Source: Sphingomonas desiccabilis
GTDB taxonomy: Bacteria > Pseudomonadota > Alphaproteobacteria > Sphingomonadales > Sphingomonadaceae
Assembly (NCBI RefSeq): GCF_004135605.1
Contig: NZ_SDPT01000001.1
Coordinates: 124,001 to 188,000 of the forward strand
Reading direction: 5' to 3'
Length of the DNA: 64,000 nucleotides
Shown here: piece by piece, positions 23,474-35,746 of the stretch
How the letters are laid out: each line of letters starts with the position of its first letter
How positions within the stretch are numbered: the stretch's first letter is position 1
The notes under the pieces: model-generated
The model's database searches: none
The model's input: the letters and a program-made list of their open reading frames with translations, nothing else
What the model was told of the DNA's origin: nothing
Translations under genes and position numbers: made by a program

Positions 23474-24721
23474 TCCCGCCCGTCGTGCGGAGGTGGCGCG
23501 TCGTCGGGGCCGGCCTGCGCATCGCGCGGCCATGGCGTCGAGCTCCGCGATCGCCGCCATGTCCTCCTCGCTCAGATAATCCTCGTCGCTGAGGATCGGG
23601 ACGGTCATCGGCCAGGCGGCCGGGTTCCAGGGCGCGCGCGGGGCCGGATCGGCGACGGCCGGCTCGGGAAGCGGCGGCTCGGGCGCGGCGGCACGCGGCG
23701 GAGGGGGCGGGCCGCTGCCGTCGAGGAGGGCGCCGAACCAGGCGTCGCGCGCGGCATGATCGGCGGCGAACTTCTCCTCCTCGTGGATTCGCAGCTGCTC
23801 CACCTCCTCCATGTCGAGCTGGCGCTCATAGTCCGGGTCGCCGAAGCGGCCGATGCAGTCGCCGTCGAAGCCCGGCGGCGGCGGGAAGCGGGTGCGCCAT
23901 TGCTCGTGGATGTCGCACCACCACACCGGCTCCCCGGCTTCGGGGCCGAGCGCTTCCGGCTCCGGCTCGGGCGGAAGTTGAGGAAGTTGAGGCTCGGGCG
24001 GGGGTGGCGCAACTTTGGGCTCCGGCATCGCGACGCGCAGCAGGCCGGCGGCCTCGGCGCGGCGCCACTGGTCGGCGGTCCATTCGGCGCGGTGGGCGGG
24101 ATCGCAGTCGGAGACGTCGACCTCGCTCGCGAGGCCGGCGCCGGCCTGGAGGAAGCGATCGGCGCGGGCGAGGGCGACGACCGGCTCGACGTCGGCCGCC
24201 TGTTCGGCACGGTTGGCGAGGAACAGCGCGGCGCGCGCGGGGCCGGCGTCGCGGCCGAGCAGATCGAGGAAGCCGTCGAACTCCTGCGCGACGATGCGGG
24301 CGGCGTGGTGGGCGGGTCCGGAGGCGGGCGCGTCGGCCTGGGCATCGAGCCGGGCGAGCAGGCGGGTGGCGAGGCCGTTGTCGTAGCGGTGGCGCGTCCA
24401 GGTGCCGCCGTCGGGGCGGGTCCCGGTCTCGGTCTGGCCATAGAGGGCGCGGGCGAGCAGCGTGTCGGCGACGCGTTCGCGGGCGAGCAGGTTGGCGGCG
24501 TGCCAGCCGAGCGCGAAGCCGGCGCCGGCCGCGCGGCGGCGCAGCGCATAGGCGGAGGCGACGGACAGGTCGACGATGCGGCAGGCGTTCTCGACCGTGT
24601 GCCCCTCGGCCACGCATTCGAGGAAGCGGCGCTGGCGCTCGGGCGTCCAGCCGTCGTGGCGGAAGCGCGGGGTGGCTTCGGGGTTGTCGAGGATCGCCTC
24701 GGGCGCGTCGGCGGCGCTCAT
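23471..24721 (-). CDS. Hypothetical protein with N-terminal helix-turn-helix-like region
   Basis: A 416-residue protein. Residues 15-75 (GWTPERQRRFLECVAEGHTV, NACRIVDLSVASAYALRRRA) read as a helix-turn-helix of the kind seen in homeodomain-like or terminase-small-subunit proteins. A helical middle part follows, then Pro/Glu-rich linkers, a WWCDIHEQWRTRFPPPPGFDG block and an acidic, then basic, C-terminus. I do not recognise a named family; similar proteins seem common in sphingomonads. The start at 24721 overlaps the stop of the upstream 70-codon gene by four bases (ATGA). Confidence 0.65.
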   Translation of the reverse strand: MSAADAPEAILDNPEATPRFRHDGWTPERQRRFLECVAEGHTVENACRIVDLSVASAYALRRRAAGAGFALGWHAANLLARERVADTLLARALYGQTETGTRPDGGTWTRHRYDNGLATRLLARLDAQADAPASGPAHHAARIVAQEFDGFLDLLGRDAGPARAALFLANRAEQAADVEPVVALARADRFLQAGAGLASEVDVSDCDPAHRAEWTADQWRRAEAAGLLRVAMPEPKVAPPPPEPQLPQLPPEPEPEALGPEAGEPVWWCDIHEQWRTRFPPPPGFDGDCIGRFGDPDYERQLDMEEVEQLRIHEEEKFAADHAARDAWFGALLDGSGPPPPPRAAAPEPPLPEPAVADPAPRAPWNPAAWPMTVPILSDEDYLSEEDMAAIAELDAMAARCAGRPRRRATSARRAG

Positions 24722-24930
24722 CGGGCGGCCTGGCCAAGCCGGCGGAACAGGGCGGCGGTGCGCTCGGCGGCTTCGCGGGCGCCGGGCTGCGGGGGCACGC
24801 GGGTGCCGATGCGGCCGGCGTCGAGGTGGTCCGACCAGGCGCGGGTGACGGGATCGTCGAGGTCGATGGCGTCGCGGAGGGTGCGCGACAGCATGGGGAG
24901 CGGGGTGCGCGACGGCTGGGGGCGGTGCAT
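24718..24930 (-). CDS. Small hypothetical protein, coupled to the downstream HTH-like gene
   Basis: A 70-residue protein containing LRDAIDLDDPVTRAWSDHLD and a C-terminal helix (REAAERTAALFRRLGQ). It has an ideal ribosome-binding site (AAGGAGGA, 6 bases from the ATG) and its TGA overlaps the next ATG. Both features support real translation. The function is unknown. Confidence 0.65.
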   Translation of the reverse strand: MHRPQPSRTPLPMLSRTLRDAIDLDDPVTRAWSDHLDAGRIGTRVPPQPGAREAAERTAALFRRLGQAAR

Positions 24931-25039
24931 GGGCGTCCTCCTTCAACAGGCGGACCGGCCATCTATCGCAAGTCGGGGGTTGTAGGACAGCGTGCTGTGC
25001 GAGGCGTAGCGAAGCTACGACGAGCGTCGACAGCACGCC

Positions 25040-25222
25040 CGGACGGCGGCGCTACGGGCGCCGACCGACGCCGCGGCTTTGCCGCGGCGGGTGCAGTTCA
25101 GAGCCCCGCCCTCCGAGAGCGCAGCGAAGCTGCGCGCGAGGCTCGCCAAGGCGGGTGCCGGACGGCGGCGCTATGGGCGCCGACCGACGCCGCGGCTTTG
25201 CCGCGGCGCATGCAGTTCAGAT
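25040..25222. repeat. Imperfect 63-bp direct repeat with nested hairpins
   Basis: Two copies (about 25040-25102 and 25159-25221) of a unit running from CGGACGGCGGCGCTA to GTTCAGA differ at only a few positions. Each contains the hairpin GCCGCGGctttgCCGCGGC. Between and before them are further small hairpins (GTAGCgaaGCTAC near 25005 and GCAGCgaaGCTGC near 25123). The 24931-25224 gap therefore consists mainly of palindromic repeat material and no gene was seen in it. Confidence 0.7.
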
Positions 25223-25224
25223 GC

Positions 25225-25377
25225 TCAGCCGAGCACTTCGCGGACCGCGCGGCGCGCGATGTCGCGCGGGCACTGATCAACCGGGAAGAGGCGGCGATGG
25301 AGCGGCACGAAGGCCGCGAAAGCCTGGTTCGACGGCGAGGTAATCTGGGTCTGCTGAATCGATTGAATGAAGTTCAT
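25225..25377 (-). CDS. Possible 50-residue protein
   Basis: A short frame starting MNFIQSIQQTQITSPSNQAF with an Arg-rich end (CPRDIARRAVREVLG). An AGGA ribosome-binding site lies 5-8 bases before the ATG. The amino-acid mix is plausible for a real protein, with Asn/Gln-rich codons unusual for an accidental GC-rich frame. No family is recognised. It lies beside the repeat cluster and at the edge of the AT-richer insert. Confidence 0.45.
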   Translation of the reverse strand: MNFIQSIQQTQITSPSNQAFAAFVPLHRRLFPVDQCPRDIARRAVREVLG

Positions 25378-25594
25378 GATGTTCCTGTTGTTGTTCCAAA
25401 GAGACGCCGTCCGGATGGACGGCAGCCGCCATTCTCGCGTCCGCCGGCGTGCGGCGGGACATGGGGCAATAAGGCGGAAGCGGCGCGAAAGTTCCGGATG
25501 CGGAACGGGTCGGCGCCTGAGGTTGGATGTGGGGTGTGGGGGCCGGGGGTGCAAGGGGCCTAGTTAACAAACTTAATAGGCCAGCGGAAGTCTC

Positions 25595-25626
25595 AGTTAG
25601 CGACTAACTTTTGTGGTTGCTATACT
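25595..25626 (+). promoter_or_regulatory. Extended -10 promoter with adjacent palindrome, for the AAA+ gene
   Basis: TGCTATACT (25618-25626) is an extended -10 element ideal in sequence. It is preceded by the perfect inverted repeat AGTTAG-CGA-CTAACT (25595-25609), placed where a repressor or activator would bind. The AAA+ start codon follows 27 bases downstream with GGAG at about 25645. Confidence 0.55.
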
Positions 25627-25653
25627 CACGAATGTTCACTCGTCGGAGCCTTC

Positions 25654-26874
25654 ATGACCGAGCCTGACTTTCACCAACTTTATGCCCTTGCCGGATCTAC
25701 CTTCACACCCGGTACGCCCGTCAATGACCGGGACCTTTTCGCGGGGAGGCTGGACCAGTTGAGCAAGGTCAGTGATGCCGTGATGCAGCTTGGATACCAT
25801 GCCGTGCTCTTCGGGGACCGTGGAGTCGGAAAGACGTCGCTCTCGAACGTCATATCTGCAATGAAGATGGGCGGAAGGGACTTGGCGACATGCAAGGTAA
25901 CCTGTGATGCAAGCGATACATTTTCATCTTTGTGGAAGAAGGCCTTTCAAGACCTCTCTGTAATAACGGTCCAGCCGGCATTCGGATTTGGCCAGAAGGA
26001 CTCAGTGGGGACCATTAGCCTAGAGTCGAACATCTCCGAAAACGCCTCTCCCAACGATGTCAGAGTGGTTCTGAAGAGCATTAGTGAAGTCACCGATGTT
26101 CTCATAATATTTGATGAGTTTGACAGGATCACGGCTAAGGCGGTTACCGGTCTAATGGCTGATACGATCAAGGCGTTATCCGACAGCGCCATCCGAAGCA
26201 CCATTCTAATTGTTGGTGTTGCTGAATCTGTGGACTCATTAATAGAGAACCATGCATCCGTTGAACGTGCCCTGGTACAAGTCGCATTGCCGAGAATGTC
26301 AAAAGGCGAGATTGGGCAGATCATAGACAAGGGGCTTGATAGGCTTGGAATGAAAGTCGGGAAAAAGCCACGAGAGGAGCTGGTAACCTTATCTCAGGGC
26401 CTTCCCTACATTACCCATCTTCTTGGTCTTCACGTTGCGCGAGCTGCACTTTTGGATGCTCGCTTAGAAATTGCCGAAAACGATCTTGGGGACGGGATTA
26501 AGACTGCGTTAGACCAGTGGCAGCAATCAATCAAATCTGCACATTATAAGGCGGTACTAAGTTCGCAGCCCGGAAACATCTTTCAACAGGTGCTGCTGGC
26601 ATGCGCAATGGCAGAAACTGATGATTTTGGTTACTTCACGGCTACATCTGTAAAGGCGCCGCTGCGAAGCATAACGGGCAAGGATTACGACATCCCTAGC
26701 TTCTCTAATCACCTTAAGGAATTTAGTGAGGTTAAGCGCGGTAAGATCATAGAGCGAGTTGGGCAGACCCGCAGGTTCCGGTATCGATTCGTGTCGCCTT
26801 TGATGAAGCCATACGTGGTGATGAAAGGCTTCTCGGATGGTCTGTTGAACAGAGAAAGCTTGACCGCGAGCTAG
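25654..26874 (+). CDS. Stand-alone AAA+ ATPase (Orc1/Cdc6- or STAND-like)
   Basis: A 406-residue P-loop ATPase. Walker A is GDRGVGKT (residues 54-61), Walker B is VLIIFDEFDR (about 149-158), and a sensor-like ILIVGVAESVDSLIENH follows near 185-200. The C-terminal part is helical, ending in a winged-helix-like region (LKEFSEVKRGKIIERVG). The layout recalls archaeal Orc1/Cdc6-type or STAND ATPases found alone in accessory DNA. The gene is clearly less GC-rich than its neighbours, uses different codons and has its own promoter, so it was probably acquired. The biological role is unknown; defence or control of a mobile element are possibilities. Confidence 0.75.
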   Translation: MTEPDFHQLYALAGSTFTPGTPVNDRDLFAGRLDQLSKVSDAVMQLGYHAVLFGDRGVGKTSLSNVISAMKMGGRDLATCKVTCDASDTFSSLWKKAFQDLSVITVQPAFGFGQKDSVGTISLESNISENASPNDVRVVLKSISEVTDVLIIFDEFDRITAKAVTGLMADTIKALSDSAIRSTILIVGVAESVDSLIENHASVERALVQVALPRMSKGEIGQIIDKGLDRLGMKVGKKPREELVTLSQGLPYITHLLGLHVARAALLDARLEIAENDLGDGIKTALDQWQQSIKSAHYKAVLSSQPGNIFQQVLLACAMAETDDFGYFTATSVKAPLRSITGKDYDIPSFSNHLKEFSEVKRGKIIERVGQTRRFRYRFVSPLMKPYVVMKGFSDGLLNRESLTAS

Positions 26875-26903
26875 ATATTGTCAGACAAGGCTCGTCATTG
26901 AGA

Positions 26904-27074
26904 TCACCACTTCCCGCCAACCGCCTTAATCGCCTCCAACAGCGCGCGCTTGCTTTCCGTCCGCCGCTCGCCGCTGTTGCGGGGAAGGTCGGTCACACCG
27001 CTATCAGCGCGGCGGCGTTCGATGTCGGCACCGAGCGCTTCGAGGGTGATGCGCCTAGAGGTCTTCAATCCCAT
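26904..27074 (-). CDS. Small protein overlapping the nucleotidyltransferase-like gene
   Basis: A 56-residue basic protein (MGLKTSRRITLEALGADIER at the start, ALLEAIKAVGGKW at the end). Its ATG at 27074 lies within the end of the upstream gene, giving a 20-base overlap in another frame. The overlap and same strand suggest translational coupling. It could be a partner (antidote or subunit) of the nucleotidyltransferase-like protein; no family is recognised. Confidence 0.5.
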   Translation of the reverse strand: MGLKTSRRITLEALGADIERRRADSGVTDLPRNSGERRTESKRALLEAIKAVGGKW

Positions 27075-27600
27075 AGTCACCGGCGGTCTCCTCGCGGATG
27101 CGGCGATCAAGGTAGGCGCGGTCGGCGTCGCTGTGAAGGGACAGGAGCTTGCGGGACTGTTCCAGCATGTCCGGCGCGCTGCCGCTGGCGTACTGGCCCA
27201 TGCGGTCGGCGATCATGTCCTCCACCGAGAGCACGGCAACGGTGCCTTCGGGCGCGATGTCGACCAGCAGCAGCCGTTCACGATCGGCCAGGCCCCCGAG
27301 CAGGGTGGACGAGACGACCTCAAAGCCCAGCCGCAGCTCAGGATGGATCCAGCCGCGGGTCGCGATACCGGGGCCGGAGGGACGAACGAAGCCGGCCTCC
27401 ACCAGCGCCGCCTCGAACGCCTCCTGCCGGGCGGTGACGAGATCGAAGTCACCGGTGGTGACGGCGCTGTTCGAATAGATCTCGACGGCCCCGCCGCCGA
27501 CCAGCACCGGCGCTTCGAAGCCCTGCGCACGCATCGCCTCGCTGACGCGTGCGAGAAGGCGGAGGGCGGCTTCAAATTCGGGGCGGTAGGCGCTGGTCAT
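27055..27600 (-). CDS. Nucleotidyltransferase-fold protein (AbiEii/DUF6036-like)
   Basis: A 181-residue protein with the minimal nucleotidyltransferase signature GGGAVEIY...TTGDFDLV (residues 35-54), that is GG followed by a DxD pair. LSVEDMIADRMGQYASG and a C-terminal helical part (LDRRIREETAGDYGIEDL) follow. This layout is seen in AbiEii/MenT-type toxins and in related uncharacterised families. It begins 31 bases after the uvrA stop on the same strand, so it may be transcribed with uvrA. The overlapping 56-codon gene downstream makes a toxin-antitoxin or two-subunit arrangement possible. Confidence 0.7.
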   Translation of the reverse strand: MTSAYRPEFEAALRLLARVSEAMRAQGFEAPVLVGGGAVEIYSNSAVTTGDFDLVTARQEAFEAALVEAGFVRPSGPGIATRGWIHPELRLGFEVVSSTLLGGLADRERLLLVDIAPEGTVAVLSVEDMIADRMGQYASGSAPDMLEQSRKLLSLHSDADRAYLDRRIREETAGDYGIEDL

Positions 27601-27631
27601 TCCGTATCCTGTTCGAAGCCTCCGCGTGGCG

Positions 27632-30553
<2,922 letters not shown>

Positions 30554-30795
30554 GGAGGGCGTTCTACTTCCGTTCTGTGCAGGATGCCAGATGCGGGAGA
30601 TAGGGAGCGGGCGCGGCGGTTGCGAGGGTGCGGTGGGGCTGCCGCCCGAAGGCATGCCGGTGGGCCACCTGTGAGTTGGTAGAAGATAGTTCGGTTCGCT
30701 CCTGCCCCGCCACCCCATTCAACAAGGCGCTGATAAAGCGCCCCTTTTTGCGGTGGCGCACCCCCGTCTCATATCGCCGCCCGAAAACTTTTTGC

Positions 30796-30823
30796 TTGGA
30801 CCCCGCACGCAGAAAGGTATGGT
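30796..30823 (+). promoter_or_regulatory. Putative promoter for the ATPase-TOPRIM pair
   Basis: TTGGAC (30796-30801) and TATGGT (30818-30823) are 16 bases apart. The implied start is about 20 bases before the ATG at 30851, with GGGATGAG as a possible ribosome-binding site. Confidence 0.45.
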
Positions 30824-30850
30824 TGGCTCCGAGAGGGATGAGTTCTGACA

Positions 30851-32008
30851 ATGCATTTGCGCAACTATAAGTATTCCGAATTTCCTGGCATGCCGCAGGC
30901 CTGGGAGGTCGAGAAGTTCAGCCTCGATGAGGTCAATCTCCTCGTTGGGCAAAATGCTTCCGGTAAATCTCGGGTACTCAACACAATCGTGGCCTTGAGC
31001 ATGTTTCTCGGTCGAGCGCAGCCTATGACATGGCGATCTGGTCATTGGGAACTCACGCTTTCCGATGAAACCAACGTTATGATCATCACGCTAGATGTGG
31101 AGGATGGGAAGGTCGTAGGTGAGCGTTTGACCTTGAACGGGAATGACAAGCTCCTTCGTGAAGGCGTGGGTGGCGGCTCTCTCTGGTATGAAAAGCAGCA
31201 GGAGATGGTAGAATTTGCCATCCCAGAGACGACCGTCGCAATGATTGCGCGCAGAGACTCGCTTCAGCACCCGTACCTTGAGCCACTTTTCGCGTGGGCT
31301 GAGCGAATTCGCTTCTACCACTTTAGCACTGACCTTGGTCGTCAGACGCTTCATCTTGTTAGTCCGGACACCAAGCCGTCGAACTTTGATGCTGACGGAG
31401 AAGTGAAGGCGGTGGTCGACCCCAACGCTGTCGTGGAGCAGTATAGCAGCGGGTACCAAAAGTTCAGTGATCCGTTTGATCATGCGATATTAGCCGACCT
31501 AGCTTCTATTGGGTACGATTGCGAGGACGTAGCTGCGGTGCACGCTGAAGGCATGCCGTTCATAGGCGGCAACCTGCCAATAATGCTGCAAGTGAAAGAG
31601 CGAGATCTTGCTGTTCCTACGACGCAGTTCAACATGTCAACCGGCATGTTCCGGGCGTTGGCTATCATAATACACCTAAACTACTCACTAATGAGCGGCA
31701 TCAGAAGCACGATACTAATTGACGATATTGGCGAAGGGCTTGACTTCGCGAGATCTAAGAGCTTGATCAACCTTATCATAGACAAGTGCCGTGATTCCAA
31801 AGTTCAAATCATCATGACCTCTAACGACCGCTTTGTAATGAATGAGGTCTCCCTCGAATACTGGCATGTGCTAAGCCGGTCTGGAGGGACTGTTTCCATA
31901 TTCGATAGGAACAATTCGCAGCGCGAATTTGAGAGCTTTAAATATCTGGGGTTGTCTAACTTTGACTTCTTTACCAGCGGAGCTTTTCGTGGACCGGTAA
32001 TACATTGA
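30851..32008 (+). CDS. ABC/OLD-like AAA ATPase of a two-gene system
   Basis: A 385-residue SMC/OLD-type ATPase. Walker A is GQNASGKS (residues 33-40), an ABC-signature-like STGMFRA sits at 263-269, and Walker B STILIDDIGEGLD spans 286-298. A switch segment IIMTSNDRFVMN follows, where Asn replaces the usual His. Such ATPases occur in the OLD, Gabija and PARIS-type defence systems, paired with or fused to a TOPRIM nuclease. Here the downstream gene, overlapping by four bases, encodes a separate TOPRIM-like protein. The gene is visibly less GC-rich than its surroundings and has its own promoter. It is a candidate sensor ATPase of a defence module; this is inference from architecture. Confidence 0.8.
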   Translation: MHLRNYKYSEFPGMPQAWEVEKFSLDEVNLLVGQNASGKSRVLNTIVALSMFLGRAQPMTWRSGHWELTLSDETNVMIITLDVEDGKVVGERLTLNGNDKLLREGVGGGSLWYEKQQEMVEFAIPETTVAMIARRDSLQHPYLEPLFAWAERIRFYHFSTDLGRQTLHLVSPDTKPSNFDADGEVKAVVDPNAVVEQYSSGYQKFSDPFDHAILADLASIGYDCEDVAAVHAEGMPFIGGNLPIMLQVKERDLAVPTTQFNMSTGMFRALAIIIHLNYSLMSGIRSTILIDDIGEGLDFARSKSLINLIIDKCRDSKVQIIMTSNDRFVMNEVSLEYWHVLSRSGGTVSIFDRNNSQREFESFKYLGLSNFDFFTSGAFRGPVIH

Positions 32009-32688
32009 AAAAAGTCGCAATATTCGTCGAGGGCCATACCGAGGCGGCATTCGTTCGTAAGCTAGTGATTCATGTTGCTGGCGCGCGCGGGGTGAACTTT
32101 ATTTCCGAGGTGCAGCACGGGGGAGTGTTCGTCCAGCATTATCATGACCATAGTCCGGGGAATGATCTAGAGGTGCTGATAGCCAATTGCTGTAACGACG
32201 CTGCGGTGCTCACGTTCATACGTGAGCGATACGAGAAACTGGCGGCTGCTGGATATAGCTCGGTGTTGGGACTCCGTGATCTCTATCCGCTAACCCATCA
32301 AGAATTGCCCGCTCTGGAAGCCGGAATGCAAACGCGGGTTCCGGACGGTGACGTTCCCGTGCAGTTGGTCGTAGCAGTGGCAGAAGTTGAGGCGTGGTTT
32401 ATCGAAGAGGTGACGCATTTCACGCGTATTGATCCGCTTCTGGACGATGAGAGTGTTCAGGTGGCTACGGGGTACTCCCTTAGCTCTAGGCTTGCAGAAT
32501 CCCTCCCACATCCTGCTGAAACTCTGCATCAGGCCTATCAAGTGGCAGGTATGGCTTGGCGAAAGACATCAAGCCAGGTGGCAAGAACCGTAAGCAGCTT
32601 GGACTTTGGATTCATGCTGCAAGACGCTCGTAAGCATTCCCAAAGTATGGATCTCTTCCTATGCCACTTAGAAGAGGCATTTCAATAG
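32005..32688 (+). CDS. TOPRIM/DUF4276-like protein, partner of the upstream ATPase
   Basis: A 227-residue protein whose start resembles TOPRIM/DUF4276 proteins. VEGHTEAAFVRKLV carries the first catalytic-type Glu (E9), GLRDLYP the acidic residue D92, and VAVAEVEAWFIEE a further acidic pair (E127, E129). In related systems such proteins cut DNA or RNA when released or activated by the ATPase. It starts with TTG inside the stop region of the ATPase gene (TTGA overlap), an arrangement that fixes the ratio of the two products. Composition is AT-richer than the host, like its partner. Confidence 0.7.
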   Translation: MKKVAIFVEGHTEAAFVRKLVIHVAGARGVNFISEVQHGGVFVQHYHDHSPGNDLEVLIANCCNDAAVLTFIRERYEKLAAAGYSSVLGLRDLYPLTHQELPALEAGMQTRVPDGDVPVQLVVAVAEVEAWFIEEVTHFTRIDPLLDDESVQVATGYSLSSRLAESLPHPAETLHQAYQVAGMAWRKTSSQVARTVSSLDFGFMLQDARKHSQSMDLFLCHLEEAFQ

Positions 32689-32980
32689 AGCCGCCGCAGC
32701 CTGGAAAATGTAGCCTTAGACGACCTGCTTAATAGTCTCTCCCGTAGCGTAAACTCGGATCTAGGCCCGCTATAAGTTAGACGGCCAGATGAGGAGATGG
32801 GTTGAGAGCAGGAAAATGGGCCGGCTCAAGGGCAGTGTAAGCTTCTTCCCACAGAGCATTCTATTGAGGCTGTATCATTTGTCTGCTTCGCCACGAGGGC
32901 CAAGTATCTGTCGCTTGGCTGTCCACTCGTTGTCAGGTTGTCGCCACCTCTTGGTAGAGCAGCAACCGCGCAGACAGGTA
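32689..32980. other. AT-richer tail of the insert, no gene seen
   Basis: About 290 bases between the TOPRIM-like gene and the PCu(A)C gene. The left two thirds share the lower GC content of the defence pair, and the sequence returns to high GC near 32980. No convincing frame, direct repeat, integrase remnant or terminator was recognised, so the right edge of the insert lies here but cannot be placed exactly. Confidence 0.5.
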
Positions 32981-33550
32981 TCACTCCACCCCCGCATCCC
33001 CGGCCGCGACCGCCTTCGCCTGCGTCTCCAGCGTCCGCCCGTCCGCGAGCTCCAGCCGCAGCGGCACGCTCGCGCCGGGCGTCACCTTCGCGTCCATGTC
33101 GAACAGCATCAGGTGGCGGGCGCCGGGGGCGAGCTTGACCGTCTGGCCGGCGAGGATCGGGAGGGCTTGGAGCGGGCGCATGGTGGTGGCGCCGGACATG
33201 CCGGCCATCGCCGCGTGGCCGGCGTGGTCGGGCGCGCCGGGGGCGTCCATCTTCATGGTCTCGTGCAGCTCGGTGCGGGCGGCGGCGGGCGTGGTGACGG
33301 CGACCAGCGTCGCGTCCCCGGTGCCGCCGACCAGCGTCAGATAGCCGGCCGCCGGGCGGCCGGGGACGGCGGGGAGGCGGACCCAGGCCTTTTGCACCTG
33401 GGGCTCGGCGGGCGCTTGGGCGGTGCCGCAGGCGGCGAGCAGGGGAAGGGCGAAGAGGGAGAGGGCCGGCAGGGGGAGGGCTGGCAGCGGGAGCGCTCGG
33501 AGGCGCACGCGGGCGCAGCGGGCGAGGGCGGCGGCGATGGTGGCGGGCAT
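32981..33550 (-). CDS. PCu(A)C-type periplasmic copper chaperone
   Basis: A 189-residue secreted protein with a signal sequence ending near LPLLAACGTAQ (a lipobox-like LAAC) and the DUF461/PCu(A)C domain. Copper ligands are present as ELHETMKMD, MRPLQ and PGARHLMLFDM. Between the first and second ligand groups there is an extra His/Met-rich segment (GAPDHAGHAAMAGM), which could hold additional copper. These chaperones deliver copper to the CuA/CuB site of cytochrome oxidase. The ATG at 33550 starts a typical signal peptide. It is divergent from dnaK. Confidence 0.9.
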   Translation of the reverse strand: MPATIAAALARCARVRLRALPLPALPLPALSLFALPLLAACGTAQAPAEPQVQKAWVRLPAVPGRPAAGYLTLVGGTGDATLVAVTTPAAARTELHETMKMDAPGAPDHAGHAAMAGMSGATTMRPLQALPILAGQTVKLAPGARHLMLFDMDAKVTPGASVPLRLELADGRTLETQAKAVAAGDAGVE

Positions 33551-33622
33551 GGTGTTTTCCCCCTTGGGCCGGGCGTCGGCCGCGACCGCTTCATTCGGGG
33601 AAACGGATAGGTTCCGCGAAAT

Positions 33623-33650
33623 CTTGCGGCAAGCGGAACCCCACCTATAT
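33623..33650 (+). promoter_or_regulatory. dnaK promoter candidate (RpoH-like)
   Basis: CTTG (33623-33626) and CCTATAT (33644-33650) are 17 bases apart, which resembles the alphaproteobacterial heat-shock pattern CTTG-N17/18-CYTATNT. The same bases also allow a sigma-70 reading (TTGCGG-16-TATATG), so dual recognition is possible. The dnaK leader would be about 75 nt. Confidence 0.5.
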
Positions 33651-33732
33651 GCGCCAGCGTAACGACGCGTCGCCCAGGGACGGGGGCGCGTTTCCAATGG
33701 TTTGACACTCAGCCGGGGGCCTACGAGGGAAT

Positions 33733-35637
<1,905 letters not shown>

Positions 35638-35643
35638 GACGAT

Positions 35644-35673
35644 GCCGGGGCGCGCCTGCTGGTGTGCCCCGGC
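35644..35673. other. Hairpin between dnaK and dnaJ
   Basis: GCCGGGGC and GCCCCGGC form an 8-bp stem with a 14-base loop just after the dnaK stop, without a T run. It may act as an mRNA stabiliser or partial terminator that lowers dnaJ expression relative to dnaK. The next bases (CTTGCGCCGGGGTAC) look like a remnant of the CCCCGGC-type intergenic repeat seen at 42135 and 52719. Confidence 0.5.
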
Positions 35674-35746
35674 CCTTGCGCCGGGGTACGCCAGTTAGCG
35701 TGCGCGCCGGCGCCTCCGGCTGCGACCGGCGGCAGATGGAAGCGGC

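Noticed and set aside
25040..25222. CRISPR-like repeat
   Set aside because: Only two copies, 63 bp long, with internal hairpins and no further spacers or cas genes.
30851..32688. Calling the pair PARIS, Gabija or Septu outright
   Set aside because: The effector resembles DUF4276 and the sizes and fusions differ from these systems; only the general ATPase-TOPRIM logic is supported.
32689..32980. Transposase or integrase remnant after the TOPRIM-like gene
   Set aside because: No recognisable catalytic motif or terminal repeats in any frame.
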